NCBI GenBank assembly: GCA_022410635.1
Contig: JAJVDF010000257.1
Span: 827,139-891,138, forward strand
DNA: 64,000 nucleotides
Source of the DNA: Tretioscincus oriximinensis
Taxonomy: Eukaryota; Chordata; Lepidosauria; Squamata; Gymnophthalmidae
Reading direction: 5' to 3'
Positions 1 through 11,480 of this stretch are shown piece after piece. A program made the translations under genes and the position numbers. How positions within the stretch are numbered: the stretch's first letter is position 1; every line of letters begins with the position of its first letter. The notes under the pieces are model-generated. The model was not told where the DNA came from. It saw only the letters and a list, made by a program, of their open reading frames with translations, and did not search any database.

Positions 1-1570
1 CATCATTATCATTTCCATTCCTTTCTGTTTTCATTTTCCAGGTACTTGGGACATATAAAATGAAAATGAACACAGATTTGCTAGCTTCCATCTTATCCAA
101 ATGGGGCAAAGCAAAACTGTGTGCAAATTGGCAAAAATTGCCTTAGAATCCTTGTTCACTTATACAGAACAAGAAAATAAGAATTCTTGTGGAATTCAGA
201 TAAAAATCTATATAGTACAAAAGTTCAGTTTAGATTGCTCACCCATGCAGATTTCCAGTGACACTGAACATATTAAGATTTTTCTACCTATTGCTTTCAT
301 TTGCAGGGAATTGGGAAAAAATAACTTCTCAATTTAGACCAAGAAGTGGCTGCTCCAAAAAAGAAAGGGATCTCCTTACCCCATTTATTTATTTGTTTAA
401 TGTTTTTGCTGTCCTTCATCACTGATGTTGGGCTGTGAATAGAATATCTGAAGACATAGGACTATAACAAGAATAAGAACTAAAAAAAATCAAAATGAGA
501 GAAAAACAGAAAGAAATTGGTTGCGATTTTAAAAATCATGAATTATCTGCAATTTATTCTCTTCCAATGTCAGCATTTCCATCATTAGACTGCCCAAGAT
601 CTTTTCCTGGAAACAGGAAATGGTAAACCATTTCTCTCTCTTCCAAGAAAATTGTACAGATATATGCCCATAGAGGTGCCTGTATAGTCAACAGGAGATT
701 GAATTAATTAAACTTTTGGGGTAATTTCTTCATCTTTTCTTTTTTCTCATCTTTCTTTTCCTTTAACTTGCACATGTGCTTTGCCTACATTTGAAAAACC
801 ATGCAGAGACAGGAACAGAAAAATAAAAAGAAAGAAAATATATAAGAGACACAGGCTGCATTCACACGCCGTAATGATGTCTGCATAGGANCCCCTATGG
901 GTTAGGGTTTAAATATATAGAGAAGGCTGCTCTTGGTCATTCGTGGGCTGGAGCTTCCTTCCTCCTGCCCACCTATGGCTCCTGCCATGCGATGCATGCA
1001 GACGGCCGACCGACAGCAACACCAGGTAAGCCTCCTTTTTATCCCTCGTGTGGATGCAGCCAGAGAGGAGTGATGATAAATTATTTTATGCACATTACTG
1101 AATAGTTGTTGGCATGCAAGAAATGTAATCCTTTTCATAAAAATGGGGGGGAAAGCTTCTTCTCATATTTATTTTCCTTATGAGAATCGTCAGCCAACAG
1201 AAGACATGCTGCCATTCCGTTCCTTCGGAGATGTACGCATATTAAAGCAAAATATAGTTCTGCTGATAAAAAGAAAAAGGCAGATCAATCATTTGGAATT
1301 TACCCACACACAAATATGAGCATGACTGATGATGTCTGACCCTGAGATCACTTTTAAGAAGTATATAATACTAACCTTTCGTTAAAAAAACCCTCCAGAC
1401 TTTCAGCCTGAAAATTAAGTGGCTATCCAAGACTGAAGATAACTCGGGCTGTTCTTGCTTGCAATGCTTCTATACATTTACAACTACTGTAAAGTTTTCC
1501 TACCGTGATGGTAGTATCATCATGAAACTGCTTTCCCTTCCCTACTTTTAGATGTGCCTGTTTTAATTTA
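1..1570. other. unique AT-rich noncoding stretch
   Basis: No repeat family, exon-like frame or RNA gene is recognisable here. The only frames are short and start at chance ATGs. There is one ambiguous base near 891. Confidence 0.6.
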
Positions 1571-1833
1571 TTAATTTGGCTCAGTCGCTTAAGAAATGGT
1601 CTCTCATCCTGGAGATGAGGCCTCAAAGCCCTGTATGGGACATGGGGAGGGGTGAGCACCTTCCACTAGCCTGTAGCTCTAGTCAACTCAGCTATTTGAA
1701 AGCAAGAATTGCAAGAAATTGCAACTGACTGCAAGTAGATACATGGGAACCACCACAGCCCGGGCAAAATACCCTTGTAAGTCGCTTTGAGTACCTTTGA
1801 AAGGTGAGAAAAGCGGGGTATAAAAACACAGTA
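1571..1833 (+). mobile_element. tRNA-derived SINE with CTT tail (copy 1)
   Basis: This is a body of about 260 bp. Its head has a Pol III A-box match (TGGCTCAGTCG, from 1577) and a degenerate B box near 1619-1630. The middle holds a block shared by the copies near 18.6, 33.9 and 51.0 kb (bases like GCAAGAAATTGCAACTGA, then GATACATGGGAACCACCACAG). The 3' part, AAGTCGCTTTGAGT...GAGAAAAGCGGGGTATAAA, resembles the LINE-derived 3' end of Sauria-type SINEs. It runs directly into the CTT array. It is noncoding and depends on a partner LINE for movement. The family name is unknown to me. Confidence 0.8.
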
Positions 1834-2047
1834 GTTCTTCTTCTTCTTCTTCTTCTTCTTCTTCTTCTTCTTCTTCTTCTTCTTCTTCTTCTTCTTCTTC
1901 TTCTTCTTCTTCTTCTTCTTCTTCTTCTTCTTCTTCTTCTCCTNCTCCTTCTCCTTCTCCTTCTCCTTCTCCTCCTTCTCCTCCTTCTCCTCCTTCTCAT
2001 TCTTCTCATTCTTCTTATTCTCCTCCTCCTCCTCCCATCGTCGTCGT
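1834..2047 (+). repeat. (CTT)n array grading into CTC/CTTCTC repeats
   Basis: About 105 bp of nearly pure CTT is followed by interrupted CTCCTT and CTC units and ends in GTCGTC. It begins exactly at the 3' end of the SINE, so it is best read as that element's expanded tail. The long Leu and Arg frames across it are artefacts. One N lies at about 1944. Confidence 0.95.
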
Positions 2048-2049
2048 CG

Positions 2050-2095
2050 ACGACCACCCTGAGACCTTCAGGTATAGGGTATAGTGGTCATGCCT
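2050..2095 (+). mobile_element. short SINE 3'-tail remnant
   Basis: The segment CCACCCTGAGACCTTCAGG-TATAGGGTATAG matches the 3' tail of the Sauria-type SINEs at 33.2 and 54.2 kb (CCTGAGACCTTTGGGTATAGGGCGG). Only the tail survives. Confidence 0.5.
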
Positions 2096-2409
2096 GCAGC
2101 CACCAAAGCCTTCCTATGTAACTCTCCTTAACAGGATTACTACGTTACTGTGAGAATATGCTAGCACAAGATAATGCAGAATCACATTCTGAGCATCCTC
2201 AGTATTTATTTCCTGGTTAATCATCTTGTCTGTTCCATGTGAATTTAAAGATTTTCTAACTGTTTGTTTGCAAATGTATGCATGGCCTCACAGTTGGCTT
2301 ATTCCAATTTTTAAAACCGTTGCAATTTTTAACACATCATGTGAAAGGAACCTTAATGTAATTATAGCAACACTTGATATCCAGTATTCCATATTGGGGG
2401 TTTCTATTA

Positions 2410-2620
2410 CTTGGAGACTAACAGGAGAAAGGTAAGTGGCATGACCTTTTGTAGATCTACTTCTTCAGATGCTAGGGGACCTATGTCAGGGACAGACTTT
2501 AAAGAAAACTCTGTGTAGTAGATGGCAAAAGACATGTAAATGTGGTATGGGGATTAACTAGGTGAGAAAAACAGCTGGACCTTCTACAAGACCAACACAG
2601 NTACTTCTATGAAATTGACT
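2410..2620 (-). mobile_element. Penelope-like 3' end, degenerate foldback
   Basis: Bases 2410-2475 match, on the minus strand, the terminal block of the Penelope-like element at 26.8 kb (AGACTAACAGGAGAAAGG, GGCATGACCTTTTGTAGA, CTACTTCTTCAGATGC). Bases 2579-2618 match the outermost end (TCTACAAGACCAACACAG) in the opposite orientation. The two ends therefore face each other, as in the younger palindromes at 7.6 and 60.6 kb. Confidence 0.6.
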
Positions 2621-2854
2621 AGTATTCCATACTGGCATCTTTGTTGAAAATGACCTATGNTCAAATGACTAAGGATAATAAGACAAAGAATATATTTGTA
2701 TGTCAAGGATTTCTAAATGTATCACTAACTTACTTCTAAAACTGAAATTAGATGGTGTTTGTGGGACCCTAACTGTTCCTTTGGCAATATTTTTAATACC
2801 TGAAAGCNCTGATTTGACTAAAAATGGGACATTGTCAAATGAAGGGTTGAGGAG

Positions 2855-3047
2855 TATTGAAAAACCTGTACTTTTGCGGGCTGGATGGTGGAGAGAGTGT
2901 GGCCTGGATGGGGTGGGGATGTGGCCTGGCGTGGATAGGGGAAAGAATATTGCCCTCAAGTGATATTACAAATATCCAAACAGCCCCTGGACAAAAAATG
3001 GTTCCACAAGCTGAATCTGGCCCTCGGGCACCAGGTTCCTGTACTAG
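2855..3047 (-). mobile_element. hAT/Charlie-like terminal fragment
   Basis: Read on the minus strand, the end has the pattern GGAACCTGGTGCCCGAGGGC followed by CAGATTCAGC, which resembles the terminal region of Charlie-type hAT elements. The same block recurs at 5743-5792, which supports a dispersed repeat. Inner sequence to about 2855 may belong to it. No target duplication was established. Confidence 0.45.
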
Positions 3048-3055
3048 ACCATGAA

Positions 3056-4017
3056 TGCAAATCATCTACAAGACCTTTGTGGTAAAATATCAAGTCTGGT
3101 CTAATATATCACAAGAAGTATTTTTGGTAGCACACCAGAAAGTGTTTCCATAAATGGCATGATGCATAAGGGCTGTTCTGAAAACAGCAAAATCAGGAAT
3201 GAATATTTTTACCTTTGGAGCCTCAGAGCTGCCTTTGAAGGGTCATCAATGACTGAAGGGTCTGGAGTGAGTTAAGCCTGGGTTGGAGTTGGGTGACCCT
3301 GTTCCCTTTCAGCAGCAACCTTCTCAACACAAGTTGCTGGTTCCATGATAGCAACTTTTCGGTTGAGTCTTCAGTTTTATTTATATCTTAGTTATTTCAA
3401 TGTTAGTGTTCTGGTAAAAACCAAAGTAGTTTCAAAAAGCCTGCCATTGCTCATCCCTGGTGCGATGCAGAGGCTATGATTACAAGCTCAATTTAGAAAC
3501 AAACTGCATTTACAAATTTAGATATCTTGATTGCTCAGATATCTAATCTTCTTTAGGATGCTCTTATTTGTTTCAGTCCATTTAAAGAGTCATTCAGACT
3601 TCACTGCCTGAGGCAGTTTCCCCAGAGGCTCCTGCTATTATCCTTCCTATCAGGAGTAAAAGCAGAAAACAGGCCTAGAAACCAAATCAAGATAAAAAAA
3701 GAAACCTATAGCACATGGTGCAGAATAACCAAATGTTTTAGGATCGCTGGAGAAATGGCATAATATCCCGACAAGACTTAAGTGGAAAAGGAAACTCAGT
3801 AGTATTCCTTATTGCATGGAAAGATACAGTTATATGTAATAGTAAAGATACAGTTATGTGTAATAGTAAAAGCAACCTTTGCACTAGCAAGGTTTCTTTG
3901 GCCATTGTAGAGCAACACAAGTATGTAGAGACTGTGTCCCAACTAGAAAAATAATGAGAGTGAAAGCTATGTGCTGGCTTGACTCATTTTCCATTTACTC
4001 CAAACGGAACGTGGAGT
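3056..4017. other. unique noncoding stretch
   Basis: No repeat or exon is recognised. A short internal duplication of the block GATACAGTTATRTGTAATAG lies near 3825-3870. The part at 3540-3740 is well-balanced unique sequence and could be conserved, but that cannot be tested here. Confidence 0.5.
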
Positions 4018-4025
4018 GGCTGCGC

Positions 4026-4625
4026 CAGTGCTTTTTTCCAGAACAAAAGGTGCCGNNNNNNNNNNNNNNNNNNNNNNNNNNNNNNNNNNNNNNNNNNNNN
4101 NNNNNNNNNNNNNNNNNNNNNNNNNNNNNNNNNNNNNNNNNNNNNNNNNNNNNNNNNNNNNNNNNNNNNNNNNNNNNNNNNNNNNNNNNNNNNNNNNNNN
4201 NNNNNNNNNNNNNNNNNNNNNNNNNNNNNNNNNNNNNNNNNNNNNNNNNNNNNNNNNNNNNNNNNNNNNNNNNNNNNNNNNNNNNNNNNNNNNNNNNNNN
4301 NNNNNNNNNNNNNNNNNNNNNNNNNNNNNNNNNNNNNNNNNNNNNNNNNNNNNNNNNNNNNNNNNNNNNNNNNNNNNNNNNNNNNNNNNNNNNNNNNNNN
4401 NNNNNNNNNNNNNNNNNNNNNNNNNNNNNNNNNNNNNNNNNNNNNNNNNNNNNNNNNNNNNNNNNNNNNNNNNNNNNNNNNNNNNNNNNNNNNNNNNNNN
4501 NNNNNNNNNNNNNNNNNNNNNNNNNNNNNNNNNNNNNNNNNNNNNNNNNNNNNNNNNNNNNNNNNNNNNNNNNNNNNNNNNNNNNGAACTGCGTTCCGGC
4601 GCGTTCTGTCACAAAAAAAGCCCTG
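4026..4625. mobile_element. non-autonomous hAT-type element, mostly assembly gap
   Basis: The left end CAGTGCTTTTTTCCAGAA and the right end (reverse complement CAGGGCTTTTTTTGTGACAG) form terminal inverted repeats. Perfect 8-bp direct repeats GGCTGCGC lie at 4018-4025 and 4626-4633, the target-site length expected of hAT transposons. Bases 4056-4585 are 530 Ns. The same ends occur at 13617-13855, where the short middle is GC-rich. Long X-only frames here are gap artefacts. Confidence 0.8.
4056..4585. other. assembly gap (530 N)
   Basis: The run of Ns lies wholly inside the hAT-type element. Its relative at 13.6 kb is only 239 bp and very GC-rich with long C and G runs, so the gap may reflect sequencing dropout rather than a true 530-bp insert. 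Confidence 0.95.
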
Positions 4626-4633
4626 GGCTGCGC

Positions 4634-5740
4634 ACTGATCTGACAGCAACACTAGACCTGAGAGCAGTTCCTGAGCATAGGAACAGCAGAGTAATGCAAT
4701 TCATGTTACCACTGCACTGGTTGTGGTTGACCTGTAACAGAAGCCTGTCTGTGGGATCACTCTGATGCAGATTGGGGGTGGGGGGTATTGCCAGACTAAA
4801 CAGGGTGAAACTCCCCCATGGCGAAAAGGCAAGTAGGGGAGGTCTTGAGTGGGTTGACTGTTTCCTGCCACTTTGCGTCCCACTCTACCTTGAGCTCCAA
4901 TTTGTCAGCATCAGCTGTCCAATCTGCCTGAGAAGTGGCCAGTCCTTGCCACTAGCAAACCCAGAAGTACCCCCAAGGATCGGTTACAGTGGTTTCATGG
5001 GAGATCACTGTGGATCTCCTGACATTGTTTCTGGCTTTTGTAGGAGTTTGGTTTTCTCACTGCTGCTCCAGGGCAGGAAATTCAAACTACTGTCAAAAGC
5101 CAACAGCAGGAGATCTGCAGCAATCTCTCTTGGCAACAACATGCCCAATCCTTGGGGGTGCTTCTGAATTCGCTAGGAGCCAGAAGACCTCCAAGGATGA
5201 CCTACTCTGGTTTTATGCACGACAGAGTGGTTTTTTAAAATACCTCACCTTAAATATGATTGAGGGACAATTCAGAGATACTGTAGTTCTATCACCACAT
5301 GTTAAACATGTTATTCTATCTCTAATATACAGTGTCAAAAAAGACATTGTCAAAGCAGATTAAAGGTGGATTGGAGCTGTGATGATATCAGTACCACTGC
5401 ATGCTATAATCTTGTAAATCCAAGTAATACTCTTGGACTACTTTCTCCTCCTGCTTGTGAATATAGTCTCAGTATTTAAATCTCCTGAAGATGCTTTTCT
5501 CACAATCTCTCTAATGTAAGAGACAGAAGATAGGACCTCCTTGCATAATGAATCCCAATTTTGGCTCTTCTGCCTTAAGAGGAAGAATCTGCTTATATTC
5601 ACGAGGTCCCTCTTCCATTAGGAAAAGAGTAATTGATTTATTCAAGTCTTTATCTTCTAAAACTAGTTTAAGCCATGACAGCAAGATGGTGGACAATGTA
5701 GCGGCATATGCCATTTGACTTAACTATCCGTTCCTAATCT
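4634..5740. other. unique noncoding stretch
   Basis: No repeat family is recognised. Chance frames of 60-131 codons overlap on both strands and show no conserved domain or splice-supported exon pattern. Confidence 0.5.
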
Positions 5741-5742
5741 AG

Positions 5743-5792
5743 TCTGAATCTGGCCCTCAAGCACTAGGTTCCTCACCGCTGTACTAGACCAT
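5743..5792 (-). mobile_element. hAT/Charlie-like terminus, second copy
   Basis: On the minus strand the outer end reads CAGCGGTGAGGAACCTAGTG followed by CTTGAGGGCCAGATTCAG. This is a Charlie-style terminal pattern, and it matches the fragment ending near 3047. Confidence 0.45.
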
Positions 5793-5890
5793 GGAGGAGG
5801 AGGAGGAGAAGAAGAAGAACTAGGTTCTTATACCTCACTTTTCTCACCTTTCAACGGGACGCAAAGCAGCTTACAAAGGAAAAAGGCTTA
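5793..5890 (-). mobile_element. GAA-tailed SINE, 3' end only (copy 2)
   Basis: The order is GGA/GAA tract, AACTAGGTTCTTATACC, CTTTTCTCACCTTTCAACGG, then GCAGCTTACAA. This is the reverse complement of the 3' end of the SINE at 1571-1833. The tRNA head and middle are missing, so the copy is 5'-truncated. Confidence 0.8.
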
Positions 5891-7563
5891 AGACTTTTCT
5901 AAGCCTTTAAGTACACTGGCTCCGTGACTAATTTACCTGGGCTAATGGGTAACCTGCTTTTCCGCTTGCACACNACGGACAAAGCTCAGGTTTACTCTGC
6001 AGATCAAGAAGGATTAAATTCTGCCCAAAGAGTTAATTAACCATTGTTCATGCAAAGGCAGACCAGGATTGTGCAAGCCTTCTGAACTCTCAATAAAAAG
6101 GAACCTCACAGCCTTCTGAAGGGTCCATGAAAATCCAAAACATGTCTCATATGTGTTGTGACTCTGATCGCAACAAGTATTCCAATGGATGATAATCAGC
6201 CCCAGAGCTTTCAGCCAATGTTTCCCAATTGCTTTTTGTAAAGCCAGAACTCTCTAGTGTCCTACCTAGGTTAAATCAAGTTTTTCCTTTATTTAATTAA
6301 TGAATGACTGAGAAGAGGTAATTTTCCCATAACACAGGTTTAATCTATAGATATCAAGGGTAAAGGAATGGTAGCTATCAAATTAACTATAACATTTAAA
6401 ATACTTCTTGAATGTAAAATGTGGGTAGTTAAGTCTAGAGACACATAACCATTACATTAGACTCATCTTTGATTAACAAGGCCAGCTGGAATTTTATCAT
6501 CTCTAATAAGATGTTCCTAATCAGAGAGAAATAACAATTCCTTAAAGTGCTTTTTACTCCCTCCATTCCGTCCACCAATTAAACACAAACAGACTGATAC
6601 AACCAGCCTTTGAGTAATGATAAAGGTGTTTGGTAGATTCAGGGAAGCTTAAATGCTTGGCTGCAGCATATTTTGCCAGACAGGCTGCAATTTTCATCAG
6701 CAAAAGTAAAACTGCTGTCATCCACCTCTCCTGCTTTCACAGAGAGGTGAAAAAAGGTGATGTCCCATAAGAGTCCTTTGTTAAAGTTCTATCACCAACC
6801 TGAAGGTCAGGGTAATTTCTCTGCCTCTGACTAAGCTCCTTCTCTATCTGGGTATCACTGGATCATACTTGTCAGAGGGGATTTATTCTTGGGCCTCATA
6901 AAAATACTTCGAAAGAGAGAAAAAGACCATTGGAATGCACAACTATTTTCCAGAAGAATTTTGTATTCTACCTATATATAATTTAACTACACTTGTTGTT
7001 GTCGACATGTGTTTACATACATTAAAAACTTTCAGTTCAAAGCAAGTCTTTTCAAAATGTAGTTGAGTCTAGACAGTGAAGGAAAGGATATGATTTTCCT
7101 GTATGTGGTTCAGTTGGTTCATCATACACTGTATGTTAGTCTGGAAGGACAAATTTTAATCTGAAAACAGTTTTGTGGTTGGCACTGCTGCATGGTGAAT
7201 ATATACTGTACATATGGCTGGAACACACGGTATAGGATTCCTCTCCTCGCCTTTTTTTTTTAGAGATTTGAATAGAAATGGTTGGCATGGTTGCCAAGTT
7301 TTAACTATGTATGTCAGTTCTAAGAAATGAAATGGTCCAGAACTTCTGGAGAGAAATTGAAGGAGAAATAATTAATAAAATAAGGATTGTAGTACCATGT
7401 GTATTACACGGTTTCAAAGGTTTGAACGTTACACTGAAGCAACCAATGGCACTGGATTATTAGATTTCAGGAGCACAAGCTGTGTTGCTATTTGGGTGGA
7501 AAGACTGTACAAAATGGACGAACCAGTGTTTTTATCATTATATCACAGAGCAGTTTAATTAAC
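5891..7563. other. unique stretch with possible conserved noncoding block
   Basis: No repeats are recognised. The segment 6240-6780 has many TAAT/ATTA cores, ordinary complexity and no repeat signature, the style of a vertebrate conserved noncoding element. This is a visual impression only. Confidence 0.3.
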
Positions 7564-7803
7564 AGTATAGAGATCTATTTCAGAGAAATAGCCGTGTTAG
7601 TCTAGCAGAAAGTCCAGCAAAGGAGCTAGCAGCACTTTGNGACTAACTTGAGAAAAGTGGTTGGCATAAGCTTTCGTAGACAGGTCTACTTCTTCAGATG
7701 CTCATCTGAAGAAGTAGACCTGTCTACGAAACTTATGCCAACCACTTTTCTCAAGTTAGTCTCAAAGTGCTGCTAGCTCCTTTGCTGGAGTATAGAGATC
7801 TAT
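7564..7803. mobile_element. Penelope-like palindromic insertion with target duplication
   Basis: The left arm (7579-7703) starts TTCAGAGAAATAGCCGTG and runs to the CTTCTTCAGATGC block. The right arm (7704-7789) is its inverse, ending TTTGCTGGA about 35 bp short of the full terminus. The 14-bp sequence GTATAGAGATCTAT lies on both sides (7565-7578 and 7790-7803), which is a target-site duplication. The insertion contains no coding sequence. It matches the terminal 130 bp or so of the element at 26.8 kb. Confidence 0.88.
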
Positions 7804-10800
7804 CTGTTCAGCTAACGGGGGAGAAGATAGGAACCAATAAGAAGGTATTGTTAGCAATGATTATTAGATCTTCTGTGTGTATTAGAGGAGGAGCTCCTGT
7901 TGCCTTAACAGCTCTGAATCATGTTGAATCTTTGACTGCATTGCATGCTATTGTTACTGTTTCAATTAATGATCAAAGAGAACTTGGCTCTCTAATTCTT
8001 GCCTGAAGGAAGGATTCCTTTCATTACCAACAGGTATGTGGCGAACCATATGGAAAATGGAGAAAATAGAATCAAAGTCCTTTCTGCACTAGGACTTTTT
8101 TTGGATTATGTCTCATAATAGGGGCCTGTAATCCAGTTGCTAGCGCATACTGAGGAAGATATAGGTGGATTTTGCTTAGTTTGCATCCAGCATGTGGATT
8201 AAGGACTTTATTCTGAAGGACCTTAATCTAGAGAATAAGACCCAGTGCAGAAAGTGGTTTCTATTCTGCTTCAAAAAAGAGGAAGAATGGAATATTCATA
8301 CAAATTGGTCTCCGTTTTACCAACAATAATAGGTACATCTCATTGCATTCTGATTGCTGTATGAAAGGAATGAAGAGGCATCTTTCAGAATGGGATTCTG
8401 AGGTACCTTTATTGAAAATAGCAAAATCATGACCTCACAAAATAGCACATCAGGTAATACCTTGCCCAAGTACTGAGATTTCAAGAAGGGAACATTATTA
8501 TAATTCCTTCCATTTCAGAGCTGCAAGGGAGGCATATGCAAAAAGGTCTTTTCTATGGTGATTTCCAGACTTTGGAACAGTCTATCTCTGGATATTGACT
8601 GAGGGCCTCCATTATGTGGGACAAATCACCTAGTTAAAAATATCTTTAACTAGGCTTTTGACATTTAGCTATATGCTATACACTGTATTTTTCTTTTATT
8701 GTTTGCCATTTTCCCTGGAAACTTTTTAAAAATCAACCAATAGGTGACACAATAATCACACCTCAGTTTCTATAGCTCCAAGAAATATTGCTAACACCTT
8801 GTCTGACAAGTGGATGTACAATTTTGGATCCAACTGAAATTAGATCCATTTCATTTCCCCTTTAAGTTTTATATTATTATTTCAGAAAACTATTTTCCTG
8901 TGCCTATTTTCTAATGCTGAAGTTAAAAATTGATGCCTGGATAGTTGGCCGATCTTAAGAATAGCAAGGTCCCAGGTCTGCTTTAATTGAGTTTGATTTA
9001 ACCAAAGGTTTCAGATCATGGTTCCAAGATTACTTTTTATATTTGACAGATATTGAAATGGATCATGGATCATCCATAAGATTTCCTGGAAATCTAATTC
9101 ACGTCATGCTCCAGGGACATAGGAGGGATGTTGAAGATAGCTAAAATGAAATCAGAGAGTTCCACTAAAGATGCAGTCTGAAAGGAGAGTGGAAGCAGTT
9201 TTCAGGGGAAACAAGCTGGTGGCAATGTAGAGAAAAATAGCTTGAAATAATAATTAAGCAGAAGACTCAAGGACAAGGGGATTTAGCAGGACTAAGGGAC
9301 TTCCTACATTGGTCAGAGGATCCAGAGAAACAAGATTATTCAGATTATGGTCACATATGGACTGGATATGGGTTGCCTCCTATTTTAGATCACACCTTAC
9401 CATAGGATAGCCTAACAGGTGTAGAAACGGCTTCGTTAACAACAACGATGAAGTCCTAAGGCTATTTTTTTCACATATTATTTAACTTATGCATAGCACA
9501 GTAGAAATGAAGATGCAGAAAACTGACCAAGCTATAAAGACTAATATGGCAGGTAAACCCAGATTAGNATGAACCATCTTATACAAGACTTGTTTCAAAC
9601 TTTTGGTCATAGCACAGGTTTCCTTAATAATATTTTGTCCCTTCATGCACAACTTGATCTTATGTGTATCCCATTTCACTACTGTCTTTCCAACTGGCAT
9701 CTGTCAAGTCTAATCATAAAGCCCCTGAATCCTGACAGTCAAGGACACTGTGGCGAGACAAATGGCAATGAATCCACGTATGAGGTTTCTCTTCCAGTCA
9801 GAAGCGGGAGTTTAACCTTAGGAAATGAAGGTCATACAAGCTCTCATATATGATTACATGGATTTCTCTTTAACTTACCACCCCTTTTAAAAATATTATA
9901 ACCTGAAGGCCTTCTAACAGAGTTGGGAGAGCATCACCTGTATTATTAAGGCCAGTTCTATCTTCTATGTAAATTATCTTTTACAAAGTATGTAAGTTCA
10001 TAGTGTGTGAAATAAGTTTTTTCCTGCCACGTTGTACTATCTTACTGTATATAAATGCAAGTGCAATCTATAATTGACATTACTGAATTGACACATCTTT
10101 GCCAATGGCTTTATGCTTGTGAAATTAATTTCTGAAAACTAAGATAGGTTTTAGAAGATGGATGAAACCATTCGTTCTTGAAGCACTTGGAAGAACAGCA
10201 AGGCTGGCCTTTTAGGAAACAAATCTAAGATGATATACTTCAAAGTTGCTTATTCTAGCTGGGGTGAAAAAAGGGAATAGTTTGAGAAAAATACTCAAGA
10301 AATTTGGAGTCATAGGTCACATCCAGACTTGGTTTTATTACCGCAATAGTAATTACCTCATGAAGAATCAGCCTCATGTTTTCACCCACTCAGTAATCCA
10401 CTCAGTTTAAATCCCGTTGCTGTGGTTTTTACAGATGGAAAAGTTGTACTGACTTCAGAGTGAGTACATGTATTTCCCCATTAAAAAGCCCATCTGATGT
10501 TTGCATGCAAGAGCAGGGAGATGGGAGAAGCAATAATTGAGGGCTCTGATGCACAAGAAGAGAACTGGGAAGAGGGAAGTGCAGAACTAGGAATCTGCAC
10601 AATTCGTGAGTTCATGGAGCTGCAAAACAAATGCTCCAATAACTCAGGCTGAGAGGTATGTAGGGACAGAGGAATGATTGGGATAATCCAGATTTAAAAT
10701 ACATTCTGGATTTAACCCACTCATCTGGCTAGGGTGATATTCTCTTTTGCCATGGACCACGTGCTATTTGAAGCAAAATACGTAACTATAATGAGAAGTA

Positions 10801-11011
10801 TGACTGATTCCTTCTGAATTGAACCAGCTGTTCAACACAAACTATTTATTCATTTTGCTATAACTATTACTGCAGATTAATAGTATGGATTATATGTAGT
10901 TTTATTGAACTTTATGTTTAATTTGTTTTTAATGAGTGGTTTACAAACATTTAGTATGTTATTGGTTAAGGACATAAAAACTTAGGAAAAGCCTCACCAG
11001 TGCAGAAACTC
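7804..11011. other. long, mostly unique noncoding stretch
   Basis: Apart from a weak LINE-like segment at 8510-8690 I see no repeat family and no exon. Frames are short and uninformative. Confidence 0.5.
8510..8690 (+). mobile_element. possible old LINE (L2/CR1-like) 3' fragment
   Basis: The text GATTTCCAGACTTTGGAACA, TCTATCTCTGG, then AACTAGGCTTTTGACATT resembles the decayed C-terminal coding and 3' region of L2/CR1-type LINEs (a 'LWNSLP' then 'KTHLFKQAF'-like pattern). Decay is heavy and the family is uncertain. Confidence 0.35.
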
Positions 11012-11026
11012 AGTTATCCACCAATT

Positions 11027-11096
11027 ATCCGACCGTGGGAGGGGGGAGGGGAAGGATGACTATGTATAAATGTATATATGTAAAATGGAAAAAAAA
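11027..11096 (+). mobile_element. 70-bp retroinsertion with poly(A) and 15-bp target duplication
   Basis: The direct repeat AGTTATCCACCAATT lies at 11012-11026 and 11097-11111. The 70-bp insert has a G-rich start (GGGAGGGGGGAGGGG) and ends in a run of A. G-runs of this kind also occur in the 3' UTR of the L1 fragments near 40.66 and 57.47 kb. It is best read as an extremely 5'-truncated L1 tail. Confidence 0.75.
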
Positions 11097-11289
11097 AGTT
11101 ATCCACCAATTGCTTTTGGGCATCTCAAGCGAAGGATGAACTGAAAAACCTTACTTGTTCCTGGCTCCCTGGAAATAGTTCTTAGAGACATCCTGTTTGT
11201 TTCTCCAATCCAAAACCAGTGCCTAAACATTAACTATAGTAGCCATTGATATACCAGTTCTCCTTTACCATCCTTTCTGAAAGGATGTT

Positions 11290-11480
11290 ATCGTCACTTC
11301 CTCTGGTAGTAAATTTCATAGACCGATGATCCTCCAGGTAAAAAAAAATTTCCTCCATCACTTCTATTTTTCATAATCAGCTTCATAGTGTTGTGCAACA
11401 AATATATATTCACATTTTCTATACCACATAAGTTTACATAATTCCTGTTATGAATATTTTCTGCAGAATTTGACATGCAA
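11290..11480 (-). mobile_element. CR1-like LINE 3' fragment
   Basis: The minus-strand order is GGTCTATGAAATTTACTACC near 11310, preceded by an AAATTTTTTTTTACC-type run and followed by AGGAAGTGACGA. This matches the CR1 3' text seen at 15.4 and 52.0 kb (GGAATTTACTTCCAGAAGAG). It is decayed and noncoding. Confidence 0.5.

Noticed and set aside
1692..2121. Arg-rich and Leu-rich proteins
   Set aside because: They are translations of the CTT array at the SINE tail.
3954..4765. Five open frames of 205-249 codons
   Set aside because: They consist mostly of X from the 530-N gap.
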